This document shows, one piece after another, positions 16,568 through 24,588 of a stretch of DNA of 64,000 nucleotides. Origin of the DNA: Dyella solisilvae. Lineage in GTDB: Bacteria; Pseudomonadota; Gammaproteobacteria; Xanthomonadales; Rhodanobacteraceae. The position numbers were made by a program, and so were the translations under genes. The notes beneath the pieces were generated by a model. It had not been told where the DNA came from. It made no database searches and was given only the letters and a program-made list of their open reading frames with translations. The stretch is taken from assembly GCF_003351225.1 (NCBI RefSeq), contig NZ_QQSY01000002.1, positions 210,066 to 274,065 of the forward strand, written 5' to 3'. The first letter of the stretch is position 1. Each line of letters begins with the position of its first letter.

Positions 16568-17539
16568 TTACTGTTCGACCATCTCGACACGTCGGTTGCT
16601 GGCCATGCCGGTTTCGCTGTGATTGGACGCCACCGGACTCCATGACGCTGCTCCACGCGCCTGAACGCGCTCCTGCGAGATGCCAAAGTTTTTCGTCAGC
16701 GACTGCACCACCGCCTGGGCACGGCTTTTCGATAGCTGCGTATTGGCGGCTTCATTACCTTGATTGTCGGTGTGACCGACGACATAGACCTTGAGATCGG
16801 GCCGCTGCCGCAGCACCGCCGCCATCATCTCGAGCGCCGGCTTGGACTCGGGCCGGATCGTCGCGGAAGCCGTATCGAAGTAAATGCCATCCACGGCGAC
16901 ATGGCCTGCCCCGGCCAGTTGCTGCTCGAGATAGCTCGCATCGCGCACGCTGACCTGGCCTTGAGCCATCGCACGTACCTCGACGATGCGCTGCCGCACC
17001 ACGATCTGCGAACCTGCACCGTTTGAGCACAGGTAGATAAAGACATAGGCCTCCGGCGACGGCTGGGTGGTTCGTGCCACATAGGCCGCCGCACCCTCGC
17101 TGCTGGAATCACAAATGGCGGATCCGAAACGGGACGACTGATCGAAGTCCATCAGCCAATGCATGCCCAGGCCGCAAGCCTCGCTGTGGCAGCTATACAC
17201 CGTTTGCAACGGGCCTTGCGCCAGCGCCTGCTCATAATTGCGCTGGACTTCCAGCAGGCTTTTGTTTTTCGGCAGCACATAGGTGATATTGGTGATCTTG
17301 CCTTCCACCTGTTTGATCTTGGCGCCGGCGTCAAGGCGGTCGTGCTTGTACTCGGGCACGGGGCCGAGCGGCAGCCTCAGGGTGTCAAAGTCGAAAACCT
17401 TGTAGTCGCGGATATAGGAGCCGGCGAAGCGCGACACCAGCGGATGATCCTTGGACCCATGGTCATCATCATCTGTCGCGGCGGCGAAAAGGGGCCATGC
17501 CAACAAGGCCGCGGCCAGCCATTTCAATTCAGATCGCAT
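16568..17539 (-). CDS. OmpA-family protein with DUF4892-like N-terminal region, copy 1
   Basis: A 323-residue exported protein (signal peptide about 1-21). Residues about 35-205 resemble a DUF4892-type domain with a C-H-S-E-A-C-G pair. Residues about 215-323 are an OmpA peptidoglycan-binding domain (I-Y-F-D-T-A-S-A-T-I, V-V-G-H-T-D-N-Q-G, N-T-Q-L-S-K-S-R-A). It probably tethers an outer-membrane or secretin complex to the cell wall. It lies between the two pilin genes. Confidence 0.85.
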   Translation of the reverse strand: MRSELKWLAAALLAWPLFAAATDDDDHGSKDHPLVSRFAGSYIRDYKVFDFDTLRLPLGPVPEYKHDRLDAGAKIKQVEGKITNITYVLPKNKSLLEVQRNYEQALAQGPLQTVYSCHSEACGLGMHWLMDFDQSSRFGSAICDSSSEGAAAYVARTTQPSPEAYVFIYLCSNGAGSQIVVRQRIVEVRAMAQGQVSVRDASYLEQQLAGAGHVAVDGIYFDTASATIRPESKPALEMMAAVLRQRPDLKVYVVGHTDNQGNEAANTQLSKSRAQAVVQSLTKNFGISQERVQARGAASWSPVASNHSETGMASNRRVEMVEQ

Positions 17540-17562
17540 GTTTGTCTATCCCTTACAAACCA

Positions 17563-17598
17563 TGAAGAAAGACCGTCGAAGCCCTAGGACTCCGACGG
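17563..17598 (-). terminator. Terminator-like hairpin after pilin copy 2
   Basis: Read on the minus strand, a stem with CCGTCG/CGACGG ends (17573-17598) and an inner CCTAGG core is followed by TCTTTCTTC. It lies 11 bases after the stop of pilin copy 2. Such a partial terminator would let the pilin be expressed more strongly than the assembly genes behind it. Confidence 0.5.
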
Positions 17599-17608
17599 GT
17601 GAGTGTCA

Positions 17609-17884
17609 TCACCTAGCCGTGTCGTTCTTAAAATCGTCTAGACGCTTATCCTTTGCTGCTTCGCTTTTCGCGCTATTCGCATTCTCCAGAACTTTCGAGT
17701 TGTCCTGCTTTTTGCCGCCCAGCTCGGCCGCCATATTGCCCACCTGGCCATGGACGATATTGCCGAAATACGTAAACGCCGCGATGGCCGCAATGGCGAT
17801 CAAGGCAACGATGATGATGTATTCGGTCATGCCCTGGCCGCGCTGACGCCTGCGGATACCTTGTGGCTTTTGCAACTGCTTCAT
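17609..17884 (-). CDS. flp: Flp/Fap type IVb pilin, copy 2
   Basis: A 91-residue prepilin with leader M-K-Q-L-Q-K-P-Q-G-I-R-R-R-Q-R-G and mature start Q-G-M-T-E-Y. Its helix is nearly the same as in the pilin at 16266-16535; the charged tail differs. A good ribosome binding site (AAGGAAG) lies 8 bases before the ATG. An 8-bp hairpin (17944-17964) sits between it and the OmpA-like gene upstream. It is probably the first pilin gene transcribed and perhaps the major pilin. Confidence 0.9.
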   Translation of the reverse strand: MKQLQKPQGIRRRQRGQGMTEYIIIVALIAIAAIAAFTYFGNIVHGQVGNMAAELGGKKQDNSKVLENANSAKSEAAKDKRLDDFKNDTAR

Positions 17885-17974
17885 GTTGTGTGCTTCCTTG
17901 AGTTGGATTGAATAACCAGCCTGCGGTACACGCCCGCCACACCGGAAGGCTTGACGAGCCTTCCAAACCGCGAA

Positions 17975-18988
17975 CTACATGGAACCCGGATGGCTCTGGA
18001 TATCGAGTTCATGGAATTCGACGCGCCTGTTCTGCGCCCTGCCACTCTCCATGGCGTTGTCTCCGATGGGAGACGACGCACCGTTGCCGTGCGTATCCAG
18101 GCGATCCGGTGCGATGGCATAGGTATGTTTCAGCATGTTTTCCACGCTCGCGGCGCGTTGTTCGGAAAGCACCTGATTGCCCCGCTCGTCACCCTGTGCA
18201 TCGCTGTATCCGACGATGGCGATGCGTGCCCGCGGATGACGCTTCATCCATGCGGCCACGCCGCTCAGAGCGGCGTCCGCCTGCTCGTCGACCTCGGCAC
18301 TGGCCGAAACAAAATGGACGACCTGTTGCGCCAGGGAAGCCCCGGCCGGCTCGTCCGACGCGACCTCGCGGTACTTCCTGGTGATACGAAGCACGACCCC
18401 CACGGGCACGTGGCGATCCGCATGATCCGTGAGGGTGACGCTCAACATGTCGCCTCCGGACTCGCCCGTCTTCTTCAGCAGCCGGTAGTGCAGTCCGTCC
18501 TCGGAGGCGACGAGAATTCGATCGATGCTTGGGCCCTGCCGGTGCGCGTAGGCATCGCGCAGGGGTCGACTGGTGACATAGGCGAAATCGTAATTGTCGC
18601 CACAGGACGCCCCGTCACAACGGTAGTCGAGACGATAGCCGAGCGCGCTCAGCCGGGTATCCAGCTGACGCGCCACGCTCGCAATGCCTGCTGCGGGCGG
18701 CGCCGCGTAGGCGATCACCGTCTGCTCGCCTTCGACGGACTGGACCTCGCTGGGTTGGCCGATGCCCCATGGACCCGCGGGAAACTCGACCCTGGCGGCA
18801 TCGTACGTGTCGTAGCTGATCGCCTCGTAGCCAAGCTCCGTCAGCCATGCCATGTCGGCATCGGGAACCGAGATGCCAACGGGCTCGGCGCGGTCTGGCT
18901 CTGCGGCCGCAAGCGAGGCTTGAGGCGCCACTGAGACCGTCGAGGCTATGGCCAGCACATATGTCAGTTTGGACTTTCCGAAACTCAC
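17975..18988 (-). CDS. OmpA-family protein with DUF4892-like N-terminal region, copy 2
   Basis: A 337-residue exported protein. With the GTG at 18988 (AGGGGA 4 bases upstream), the signal peptide is ideal, ending A-S-L-A-A-A. An upstream in-frame start at 19036 adds an Arg-rich stretch and is less likely. The middle domain resembles that of the OmpA gene at 16568-17539, including Y-R-C-D-G-A-S-C-G. The C-terminal OmpA domain has V-G-Y-S-D-A-Q-G and N-Q-V-L-S-E-Q-R-A. It is first in the Tad transcription unit; the promoter should lie in 18990-19200. Confidence 0.83.
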   Translation of the reverse strand: MSFGKSKLTYVLAIASTVSVAPQASLAAAEPDRAEPVGISVPDADMAWLTELGYEAISYDTYDAARVEFPAGPWGIGQPSEVQSVEGEQTVIAYAAPPAAGIASVARQLDTRLSALGYRLDYRCDGASCGDNYDFAYVTSRPLRDAYAHRQGPSIDRILVASEDGLHYRLLKKTGESGGDMLSVTLTDHADRHVPVGVVLRITRKYREVASDEPAGASLAQQVVHFVSASAEVDEQADAALSGVAAWMKRHPRARIAIVGYSDAQGDERGNQVLSEQRAASVENMLKHTYAIAPDRLDTHGNGASSPIGDNAMESGRAQNRRVEFHELDIQSHPGSM

Positions 18989-19220
18989 GAAATCCCCTGC
19001 ACACCGTCTACCGAACACACTCAACACACTCCGCAAGCGAGGTCACACCCGAACTTGAAAAGACCCATCCATAGGCCTGCCATCGACCTTGATCGAATCA
19101 AGCCGACGCTTTCGAAAAGTGACCACCGCATCCCGGCCGACAGTGTGATTTGCGGACCATCCCGCCACTTGACCTAGATCTAAATTGGCTTAGCGGCAAT
19201 CCGTTCGGCTTTGTGGGTGG

Positions 19221-19560
19221 ATGCCGTACGCGGCAGTACGCAAGACCTGGGCAAGTCGCGCAAGCCATGCAAGAGGCGGCATCCGGCTCTACGAATCGGC
19301 ATGCGTTGATTCTGACCATCCGGCCGGGTGGCGGTTCGTGCTCAAAGCGCATCCACTCGCGGTCAAGCGGGGCTCTGCCGCGGAGCCGGCGCAGCGTGGC
19401 TGCCCATCAACCTCATGCCGGTACTCGACACGTATCTGCAAGGTCAGCTGAGACAAGAACAGCCACTGACCATACGTGACGCATGTGCCTGCTTACCTTG
19501 GCGTACTCGGCGCCACTCGCGCGCATTCGGATTCAACGATGCCTTTCGTGCATGACTCGG
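19221..19560 (+). pseudogene. Probable decayed C-terminal fragment of a LysR-family regulator
   Basis: No intact gene covers 18989-19662. Three stretches in two reading frames line up in order with the end of a LysR substrate-binding domain. They are D-H-P-A-G-W-R-F-V (from 19317), then G-L-C-R-G-A-G-A-A-W-L-P-I-N-L-M-P in another frame (from 19370), then V-P-A-Y-L-G-V-L-G-A-T-R back in the first frame (near 19480). LysR proteins commonly show W-R-F, G-x-G-I-A-x-L-P, and P-A-T-R-H-x-S at these places. No N-terminal helix-turn-helix is seen. This is read by eye and is tentative. Confidence 0.4.
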
Positions 19561-19662
19561 CGTTCTTTCCGCAGGGGGACTGCGAAGCCAGCGGCCGTTA
19601 TGCGCCATGGCGACGGAAGCTCGACGACACGATGTCCGTCGACTTCGCGATTGCGCCTCGCA

Positions 19663-21675
19663 TCAAAGTCGCTGTCGCGGCATCCCATGCAATTGCAGGG
19701 TGAACGCGACGCCGCTGCCGTCTTCTAGATTGCGCGCCAGCGCCACGCCGCCATGTCGCTCGGCGACCAGGCGCACCACGTAGAGGCCGAGGCCAAGGTG
19801 TGGGGCGTCGCCTGGCGTGGCCTTGTCGCGCAGGCTCACCAGTGAATCGAACAGGCGGCCCTGCATCGCCGCCGGCAATGGTGGGCCCTGGTTGGCCAGC
19901 TCGATTTCCGCGCCGTGCTGAGTCGCGCGCAGGGACAGGCGCAACCAGCCCTGCTCGGGGGTGAACGACAACGCGTTGTCGAACAGCTTGTCCAGCGCCT
20001 GCGCGATCAGCTCGGGCGCGCAGTGCATCATCATCGGACCATCAGGCAGCTCGGTTTCCAGTCGCCGCGTGCCGGCCAGCGGGCGATAGGCTTCGCCGCA
20101 GCCACGCACCACGGCCACCAGATCCACATCCTCCGGCTCGGCGGCTGCGATGGCGCGCTCCATCCGGCTCGCTTCGCTCATCGCGCGCACCAGCTGCCCC
20201 AACCGCGCCACACCGTCGCGCGCGCGCAACATGTACGGCTGCGCGTCCGGCGGCATCGCCTGCTGCGCTTGCAGCGCGTGCTCCAGGTTGTCCAGCGAGG
20301 ATTTGACGATGGCCAGCGGCGTGTTCAGCTCATGCGAGAGCTTGGAGGCGAGCGTGCGCAGGTAATCGGTGTAGCCACCGACGACCTCGAACAGCCGCTC
20401 GAAGCTGCGTGCGAGATCGCCGATCTCGTCCTCCGCCCCCGTCATGGGGAACGGCTCGTCCAGACGTCCATCGTTCAATTGCGCCCGCTCGGCGGCGTCA
20501 CGCAGGCGTCCAAGGCGGATGCTGAGGCGCGTGGCGAACACCAGCAGGATCGCACCGGCCACCAGCAGCACGCCGAAGCTGGTCAGCAACAGGCCCAGCA
20601 GTGCGCGATTGGCCAGCAGCGGCACGGCGCGACTGGCCTGTTCCAGCAACAGCACGCCGCGCACCTGGTCGTCGCTCTCGATCGGCACCGCGGCGGCAAG
20701 CACCACACTGCCTCGCGCCTCGCCCTGCCGCCACAGCGTGGCCGGCTTGCCCCGGCTCGCCTGGTTCACTTCGGCGGCATCCAGCTTCGGCACGTCCTGC
20801 ATCCACAATTCGGCTTCGCCCACCTGATCAGCGAGCAGGAAGCGATAGACCAGGGCCGCGAACCAGCCAGGCTGGTCGCCCGGCGCCGTCGCCGGCGCGG
20901 CCAGATGCCCGGTCTGCGCCAGCAGCCAGCCCTGCGGCGCCAGCACGCGGGCCTGCACGCCATCGAGCGCCAGCTGCGACAGCTCCTTGGACAAGGCGGG
21001 CGAATAAGCCACCAGCGGGCGGGCCTGCACCGACTGCGGATCGCCGCCGTTGGTCGGGTCGTAGATGGCCAGGCCCAGCGCGTCGAGCTTGAGGCTGCGC
21101 GGGAGGCGCAGTTCGACGCGATAGCCGCCGCCGTCCTCCTGCCATTGCGCGGTAATCAGGTTGGGCAAGCCATCGACCGGCGGATCCAGCGGCCGCGCGG
21201 TGACCAGACCAGGCGCGGCGCTTGCCAGCAGGTAGCGGCGCGACAGTTCGCCCCTGCCCAGGCTGAGCACCAGGTGATCAGCGGCCAGCGCGCGCGGATC
21301 GTCGGCGTCGGCGCGGGTACGCTGCGCGCTGCGCACTTCGGCAAACAGATACAGCCAGTCGGCGTCCTCGGCCAGCAGCAGCTTGCCACGCTTGTCCAGC
21401 GGCTGGCTCCACGGCGTCAGCGGCGCCCAGTCGTCGCCGTACCCGTCGATGGTGATCGGATTGGCTGTCTGCTGCACGTACCAGACCGGCCCGGCGGGCG
21501 GCAGCGGTGCATCGGTGACCACCAGGCTGCGCGCCATCGCGCGGGCCGACGCGGTGAGCGCCTGCGCCTGACCCTCGCGCAGCAGCGTCTCCATCTGTCG
21601 CACGTACAGCCAGCCCGCCACCGGGAGGGCCAGCGTGCACAGCGCGACGAGCAGCAGTTTGCGGCGCAGGGTCAT
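19663..21675 (-). CDS. pdsS: Sensor histidine kinase, PdsS-like (proteobacterial dedicated sortase system type)
   Basis: A 670-residue membrane histidine kinase. One TM helix lies at 7-25. A large periplasmic region (about 27-360) follows, containing a carbohydrate-binding-like (CBM9-type) part with I-T-I-D-G-Y-G-D-D-W. A second TM (about 365-390), HAMP, HisKA (S-H-E-L-N-T-P-L-A-I-V, phospho-His) and an ATPase domain (L-F-D-N-A-L-S-F, H-L-G-L-G-L-Y-V-V) complete it. The layout matches the kinase of the proteobacterial dedicated sortase system, but no sortase is nearby. Confidence 0.82.
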   Translation of the reverse strand: MTLRRKLLLVALCTLALPVAGWLYVRQMETLLREGQAQALTASARAMARSLVVTDAPLPPAGPVWYVQQTANPITIDGYGDDWAPLTPWSQPLDKRGKLLLAEDADWLYLFAEVRSAQRTRADADDPRALAADHLVLSLGRGELSRRYLLASAAPGLVTARPLDPPVDGLPNLITAQWQEDGGGYRVELRLPRSLKLDALGLAIYDPTNGGDPQSVQARPLVAYSPALSKELSQLALDGVQARVLAPQGWLLAQTGHLAAPATAPGDQPGWFAALVYRFLLADQVGEAELWMQDVPKLDAAEVNQASRGKPATLWRQGEARGSVVLAAAVPIESDDQVRGVLLLEQASRAVPLLANRALLGLLLTSFGVLLVAGAILLVFATRLSIRLGRLRDAAERAQLNDGRLDEPFPMTGAEDEIGDLARSFERLFEVVGGYTDYLRTLASKLSHELNTPLAIVKSSLDNLEHALQAQQAMPPDAQPYMLRARDGVARLGQLVRAMSEASRMERAIAAAEPEDVDLVAVVRGCGEAYRPLAGTRRLETELPDGPMMMHCAPELIAQALDKLFDNALSFTPEQGWLRLSLRATQHGAEIELANQGPPLPAAMQGRLFDSLVSLRDKATPGDAPHLGLGLYVVRLVAERHGGVALARNLEDGSGVAFTLQLHGMPRQRL

Positions 21676-21699
21676 GAACAGACGATACCGAAAAGGCGC

Positions 21700-22293
21700 T
21701 TAGTGAGCGGCCTTGGCGGCGCCGGGGTGATCGGCCTGCTCCACGGCGTAACGGGTTTGCTCCACCACCTGGCGGAACAGCGCCAGCAGCGCATCCCTGT
21801 CGTGGTCATCGTGCGCCAGCGTCATCGACCAGCTGAAGCGGATGCCGCTCGCCAGGCCGGGATCGCAGAACGCGACGACGTCATCCTTGTGGTCCGTGCC
21901 CTCGTAGAGCACCCCACGGCAGGCCACCGCGCTGTTGTGAAGCTCGAACACGCCCGCCTTGCCGGCCGGATCGCGATTCAGATAGTTGTGCCGGTCGTCC
22001 TGCACCTCGGCTTCGAGCGAGGACATTTTCGCCGGCCAAACGTTGAGCACCATCACCCGCTCGGGATCGCCGGTCCAGTCGCCCTTGTAGAGCACTTCGT
22101 TCACGCCGATGGCATGCGCATAGATGCAGCAGTCCTGCGTCCAGCCATCGGGCGCCATGGTTTTGATGGTCCATCCCGGAACATCGCGATCGGCCTTGCC
22201 GTGGATCACCACGGCCTTGTCCTGCGACGCGTCAGTCGCGTGCACGCCTGCCGAAAGGAACAGCAGCGCCAGCATCCAGCCCAACAACTTCAT
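21700..22293 (-). CDS. Exported protein between kinase and regulator, function unknown
   Basis: A 197-residue protein with a signal peptide (about 1-19) and several cysteines (including Cys-Cys in D-C-C-I-Y, and V-A-C-R-G). I do not recognise the domain. Its ATG overlaps the regulator stop (TGATG), and it ends 25 bases before the kinase start, so the three form one operon. It may be an accessory sensor or a target of the two-component system. Confidence 0.7.
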   Translation of the reverse strand: MKLLGWMLALLFLSAGVHATDASQDKAVVIHGKADRDVPGWTIKTMAPDGWTQDCCIYAHAIGVNEVLYKGDWTGDPERVMVLNVWPAKMSSLEAEVQDDRHNYLNRDPAGKAGVFELHNSAVACRGVLYEGTDHKDDVVAFCDPGLASGIRFSWSMTLAHDDHDRDALLALFRQVVEQTRYAVEQADHPGAAKAAH

Positions 22294-22982
22294 CACGGCC
22301 TCCACCGATAACCCACGCCGTGCACCGTCTCGATCGCGTCGAACTCCGGCGCGACCGCGATGAACTTCTTGCGGATGCGCTTGATGTGCGAGGTGATGGT
22401 GGCGTCGTCCACCACCAGCTCGGCCTCGCGCATCAGCTGGTCGCGATTCTTCACGTGGCCGGGGAAGCGCACCAGCGTGTGCACCATCCAGAATTCGGTC
22501 ACGGTGAGCGGAATCTCCTCGCCGTTCCAGGTGATGCGCATGCGCTCGGACTCGAGCTTGAGCGGGCCGTGCTCGATCACCGTCTCGCTCGAGGTCGGCA
22601 CCTTCAGCGATTCGATGCGGCGGAACAGCGCGGCGATGCGCGCGGCCAGCTGGTGCAGGCTGGTGTCCTTGCTGAGGTAGTCGTCGGCGCCCAGGCGCAG
22701 GCCGGAGATCACGTCGAAATCCGAGTCGCGCGCGGTGAGGAAGATGATCGGCAAGGTGGCCGACTTCGCGCGCAGCTCGCGGCACAGGTCGAAGCCGCCC
22801 TCCGGCTCGTCGCCCAGGCCGATGTCGATGATGACCAGCTCGGGCAGGCGCATGGCGAACGCGCCGGAGGCTTCATGGCGCGAACCATAGCCACGCGTCT
22901 CGTAGCCGAAGCGGGTCAGCGCCTCGACATAGTTGGCGCGTATCAGTGGCTCGTCCTCGACGATGGCGATGCTGCGACCCAT
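22293..22982 (-). CDS. pdsR: OmpR-type response regulator, PdsR-like
   Basis: A 229-residue regulator. The receiver domain has the acidic pair in V-E-D-E near residue 10, the phospho-acceptor Asp in I-I-D-I-G-L-G-D-E near 54, T-A-R-D near 84, and the conserved Lys in L-S-K-D. A winged-helix DNA-binding domain (about 130-229) ends G-V-G-Y-R-W-R-P. The sequence around the acceptor and D-S-D-F-D matches what I know of dedicated-sortase-system regulators. It is first gene of the operon with the kinase. Confidence 0.85.
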   Translation of the reverse strand: MGRSIAIVEDEPLIRANYVEALTRFGYETRGYGSRHEASGAFAMRLPELVIIDIGLGDEPEGGFDLCRELRAKSATLPIIFLTARDSDFDVISGLRLGADDYLSKDTSLHQLAARIAALFRRIESLKVPTSSETVIEHGPLKLESERMRITWNGEEIPLTVTEFWMVHTLVRFPGHVKNRDQLMREAELVVDDATITSHIKRIRKKFIAVAPEFDAIETVHGVGYRWRP

Positions 22983-23101
22983 GGCTCACTCCGGTATGGC
23001 AATGGCGCGCAGCGTGCAGCGTGTGTCAGCGGCATGCAAGCCGTCGCTGCTTGATGCCCGCGTTTCGCCACATGCCATCGGCGCTGAGCCACAGCTCATG
23101 C

Positions 23102-23884
23102 TTACGGGCGAGAGGCCTTCTGCAACTCGCCCACCGTGACGTGGCCGGCCCAGCCCTGGAACAGCTCGGCGGCGTGGACGTCGACCTGACGGGCCACCAG
23201 CCACACCGGCTGGCGGCTGGGGCAGAAGTTGTTGTCGCGGCCGTTTTCCTGGACTGCCTCCAGATGCGAGGCGTTGAGCCCGTCGATGCACACCTGGGCG
23301 CCATAGGCCTCGTTGCGGGTCAGGGCGTCGCGCTCGCGCCGGTAGCGACGCTCGGCCCGCGTCGCCGCCATTTCGTCGCCGTAGGTAGGCAACAGTTGGC
23401 CGTACCACCGCGCGGCCTCGGCCTTGTCCTCGTCGCTGGCCTGCGCCATGGCGGACTTCAGCACGCCCAGGTAGACCACGTCCCCGCGTTCGGCCGCCAG
23501 CGCCAGCCAGGCCAGCCCGCGGGCGCGGTCCAGCGGCGCGCTGTCGCCTCGGGTATAGCCGACGCCCAGCAGAAACTGGGCTTGCTTGCTGCCCCAGCGC
23601 GCCGCCTGCTCAAGGGCCGCAACGCTGCGGGCCGCATGCCCTTGCGCCAGCTCACGGCGCGCCACGCAGTAGTAGTAGCTGCCGGGCAGGAAGCGCTCCA
23701 GCCCGCGCGGACAGTACGACCGGGCGACCTCGTCGAGGCTTCGGTCCGGCTCGGCGGCGGCCGGAGTCGGGCCCGAGCTGGAGGCCGACCCCACCTGCGG
23801 AGCGTAGGTGGCATGGCTGGTGGCCGCGCCGCCCATGGCGAGGCAGAGGACCAGCACCCGGCAACGGAAAGCACCCTGGGCCAT
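23102..23884 (-). CDS. Exported Sel1/TPR-like repeat protein
   Basis: A 260-residue protein with a signal peptide (residues 1-22). It carries Sel1-like repeat signatures: A-A-R-W-G-S-K-Q-A-Q-F-L-L-G-V-G-Y, and W-L-A-L-A-A-E-R-G. A cysteine-containing C-terminal part follows. Sel1 proteins usually act as adaptors. AAGG lies 9 bases before the ATG at 23884; an ATG three codons earlier (23893) is an alternative. Confidence 0.7.
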   Translation of the reverse strand: MAQGAFRCRVLVLCLAMGGAATSHATYAPQVGSASSSGPTPAAAEPDRSLDEVARSYCPRGLERFLPGSYYYCVARRELAQGHAARSVAALEQAARWGSKQAQFLLGVGYTRGDSAPLDRARGLAWLALAAERGDVVYLGVLKSAMAQASDEDKAEAARWYGQLLPTYGDEMAATRAERRYRRERDALTRNEAYGAQVCIDGLNASHLEAVQENGRDNNFCPSRQPVWLVARQVDVHAAELFQGWAGHVTVGELQKASRP

Positions 23885-24062
23885 CACGAACATCCTTTTC
23901 GCGGAACGGAGGCCGGGTGACTGTAACGCAAATACTTGCGCCAGGCTGACGCAAGATCCGTCAGACGGCTGACCGAACTTGCCCGCGTCCTGCCACATTC
24001 GGGCCGTCGGCGACGCCCCGGGGACAGGCCCAATGGCGTCGTATTCTCAGGAGAACCGCTTC

Positions 24063-24182
24063 ATGCGCCCCAACGGCCAGCCACCCGTCGACCCCAACGC
24101 CGAACTTCGCGGCTTCGAACCGCTGCGCGTCGTGCTCGCGGTGGGCGCGCTGCTGCTCGGCCTGGTCATGAGCATCCACTGA
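24063..24182 (+). CDS. Small single-span membrane protein, 39 residues
   Basis: A short gene with a strong ribosome binding site (AGGAGA, 8 bases before the ATG). The product has a polar, Pro-rich N-terminus (about 20 residues) and one hydrophobic helix (V-V-L-A-V-G-A-L-L-L-G-L-V-M) reaching nearly to the C-terminus. It is not antisense to any gene. Its function is unknown. Confidence 0.6.
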   Translation: MRPNGQPPVDPNAELRGFEPLRVVLAVGALLLGLVMSIH

Positions 24183-24372
24183 CCCGACTGGCCCACGCCG
24201 TGGCCAGCGAGCTGAACCGCCGTCTTCTCTCATCTGCCGTGGAAGGCATGGAGGCGGCCGACGTGCAGGGAAGCGCGCCGGCCGCCCGGGGGCGAGGAAT
24301 AGGACTCCGGCCACCGGCAACGCCAGGTTCAACTCAATCCAAGTCTTTCGCCGCATCCTCTGGCACGTTCCT

Positions 24373-24396
24373 CCCCGCTACGGCGGGGATTTTTTT
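24373..24396 (+). terminator. Intrinsic terminator
   Basis: A 6-bp GC stem (CCCCGC/GCGGGG, loop TACG) is followed by A and seven T. It reads only on the plus strand and lies 190 bases after the small membrane-protein gene. Confidence 0.8.
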
Positions 24397-24537
24397 GGCT
24401 GAACCGATCGCCTGACATTCGCAGGAATTGGGAACCAAATCGGCCAGCGCCTGTCCTACCTGCTGACGGCGTGGATTCTTGCCGTGGATCCGTCGCCGTC
24501 ATGTGGTCTCCTCACACGTCGTTCCGACGAAACTTGT

Positions 24538-24568
24538 CCCGGCGCAGGCTGCGCCGGGATTTTCTTTT
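24538..24568 (+). terminator. Intrinsic terminator
   Basis: A 9-bp stem (CCCGGCGCA/TGCGCCGGG, loop GGC) is followed by ATTTTCTTTT on the plus strand. It faces the 3' end of rpe. No plus-strand gene precedes it since the terminator at 24373-24396. Confidence 0.7.
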
Positions 24569-24588
24569 GTGGGGCCCGCAGGGCCCGC

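Larger units (their letters stand above)
24183..24588. other. Gene-free interval with terminators; candidate small RNA region
   Basis: No convincing protein gene is present in these 406 bases. The interval contains a hairpin at 24186-24205 (CTGGCC/GGCCAG) and two intrinsic terminators reading on the plus strand (listed separately). The first could end the message of the 39-residue protein gene. The second has no gene in front of it for 140 bases. Confidence 0.5.

Noticed and set aside
4676-18988. Type II secretion or type IVa pilus as the identity of the locus
   Set aside because: The CpaB protein, Flp pilins with G-(X4)-E-Y signals, TadB/TadC pair and TadE/TadG proteins are specific to Tad systems.
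19915-22311. A 798-codon plus-strand open frame
   Set aside because: It is antisense to the histidine kinase, and the product is Gln/Arg/His-rich without motifs.
24183-24588. A housekeeping RNA (SRP RNA, 6S, tmRNA or RNase P RNA) in the gene-free interval
   Set aside because: None of the conserved core sequences I know for these RNAs is present; only terminators and one short hairpin are seen.
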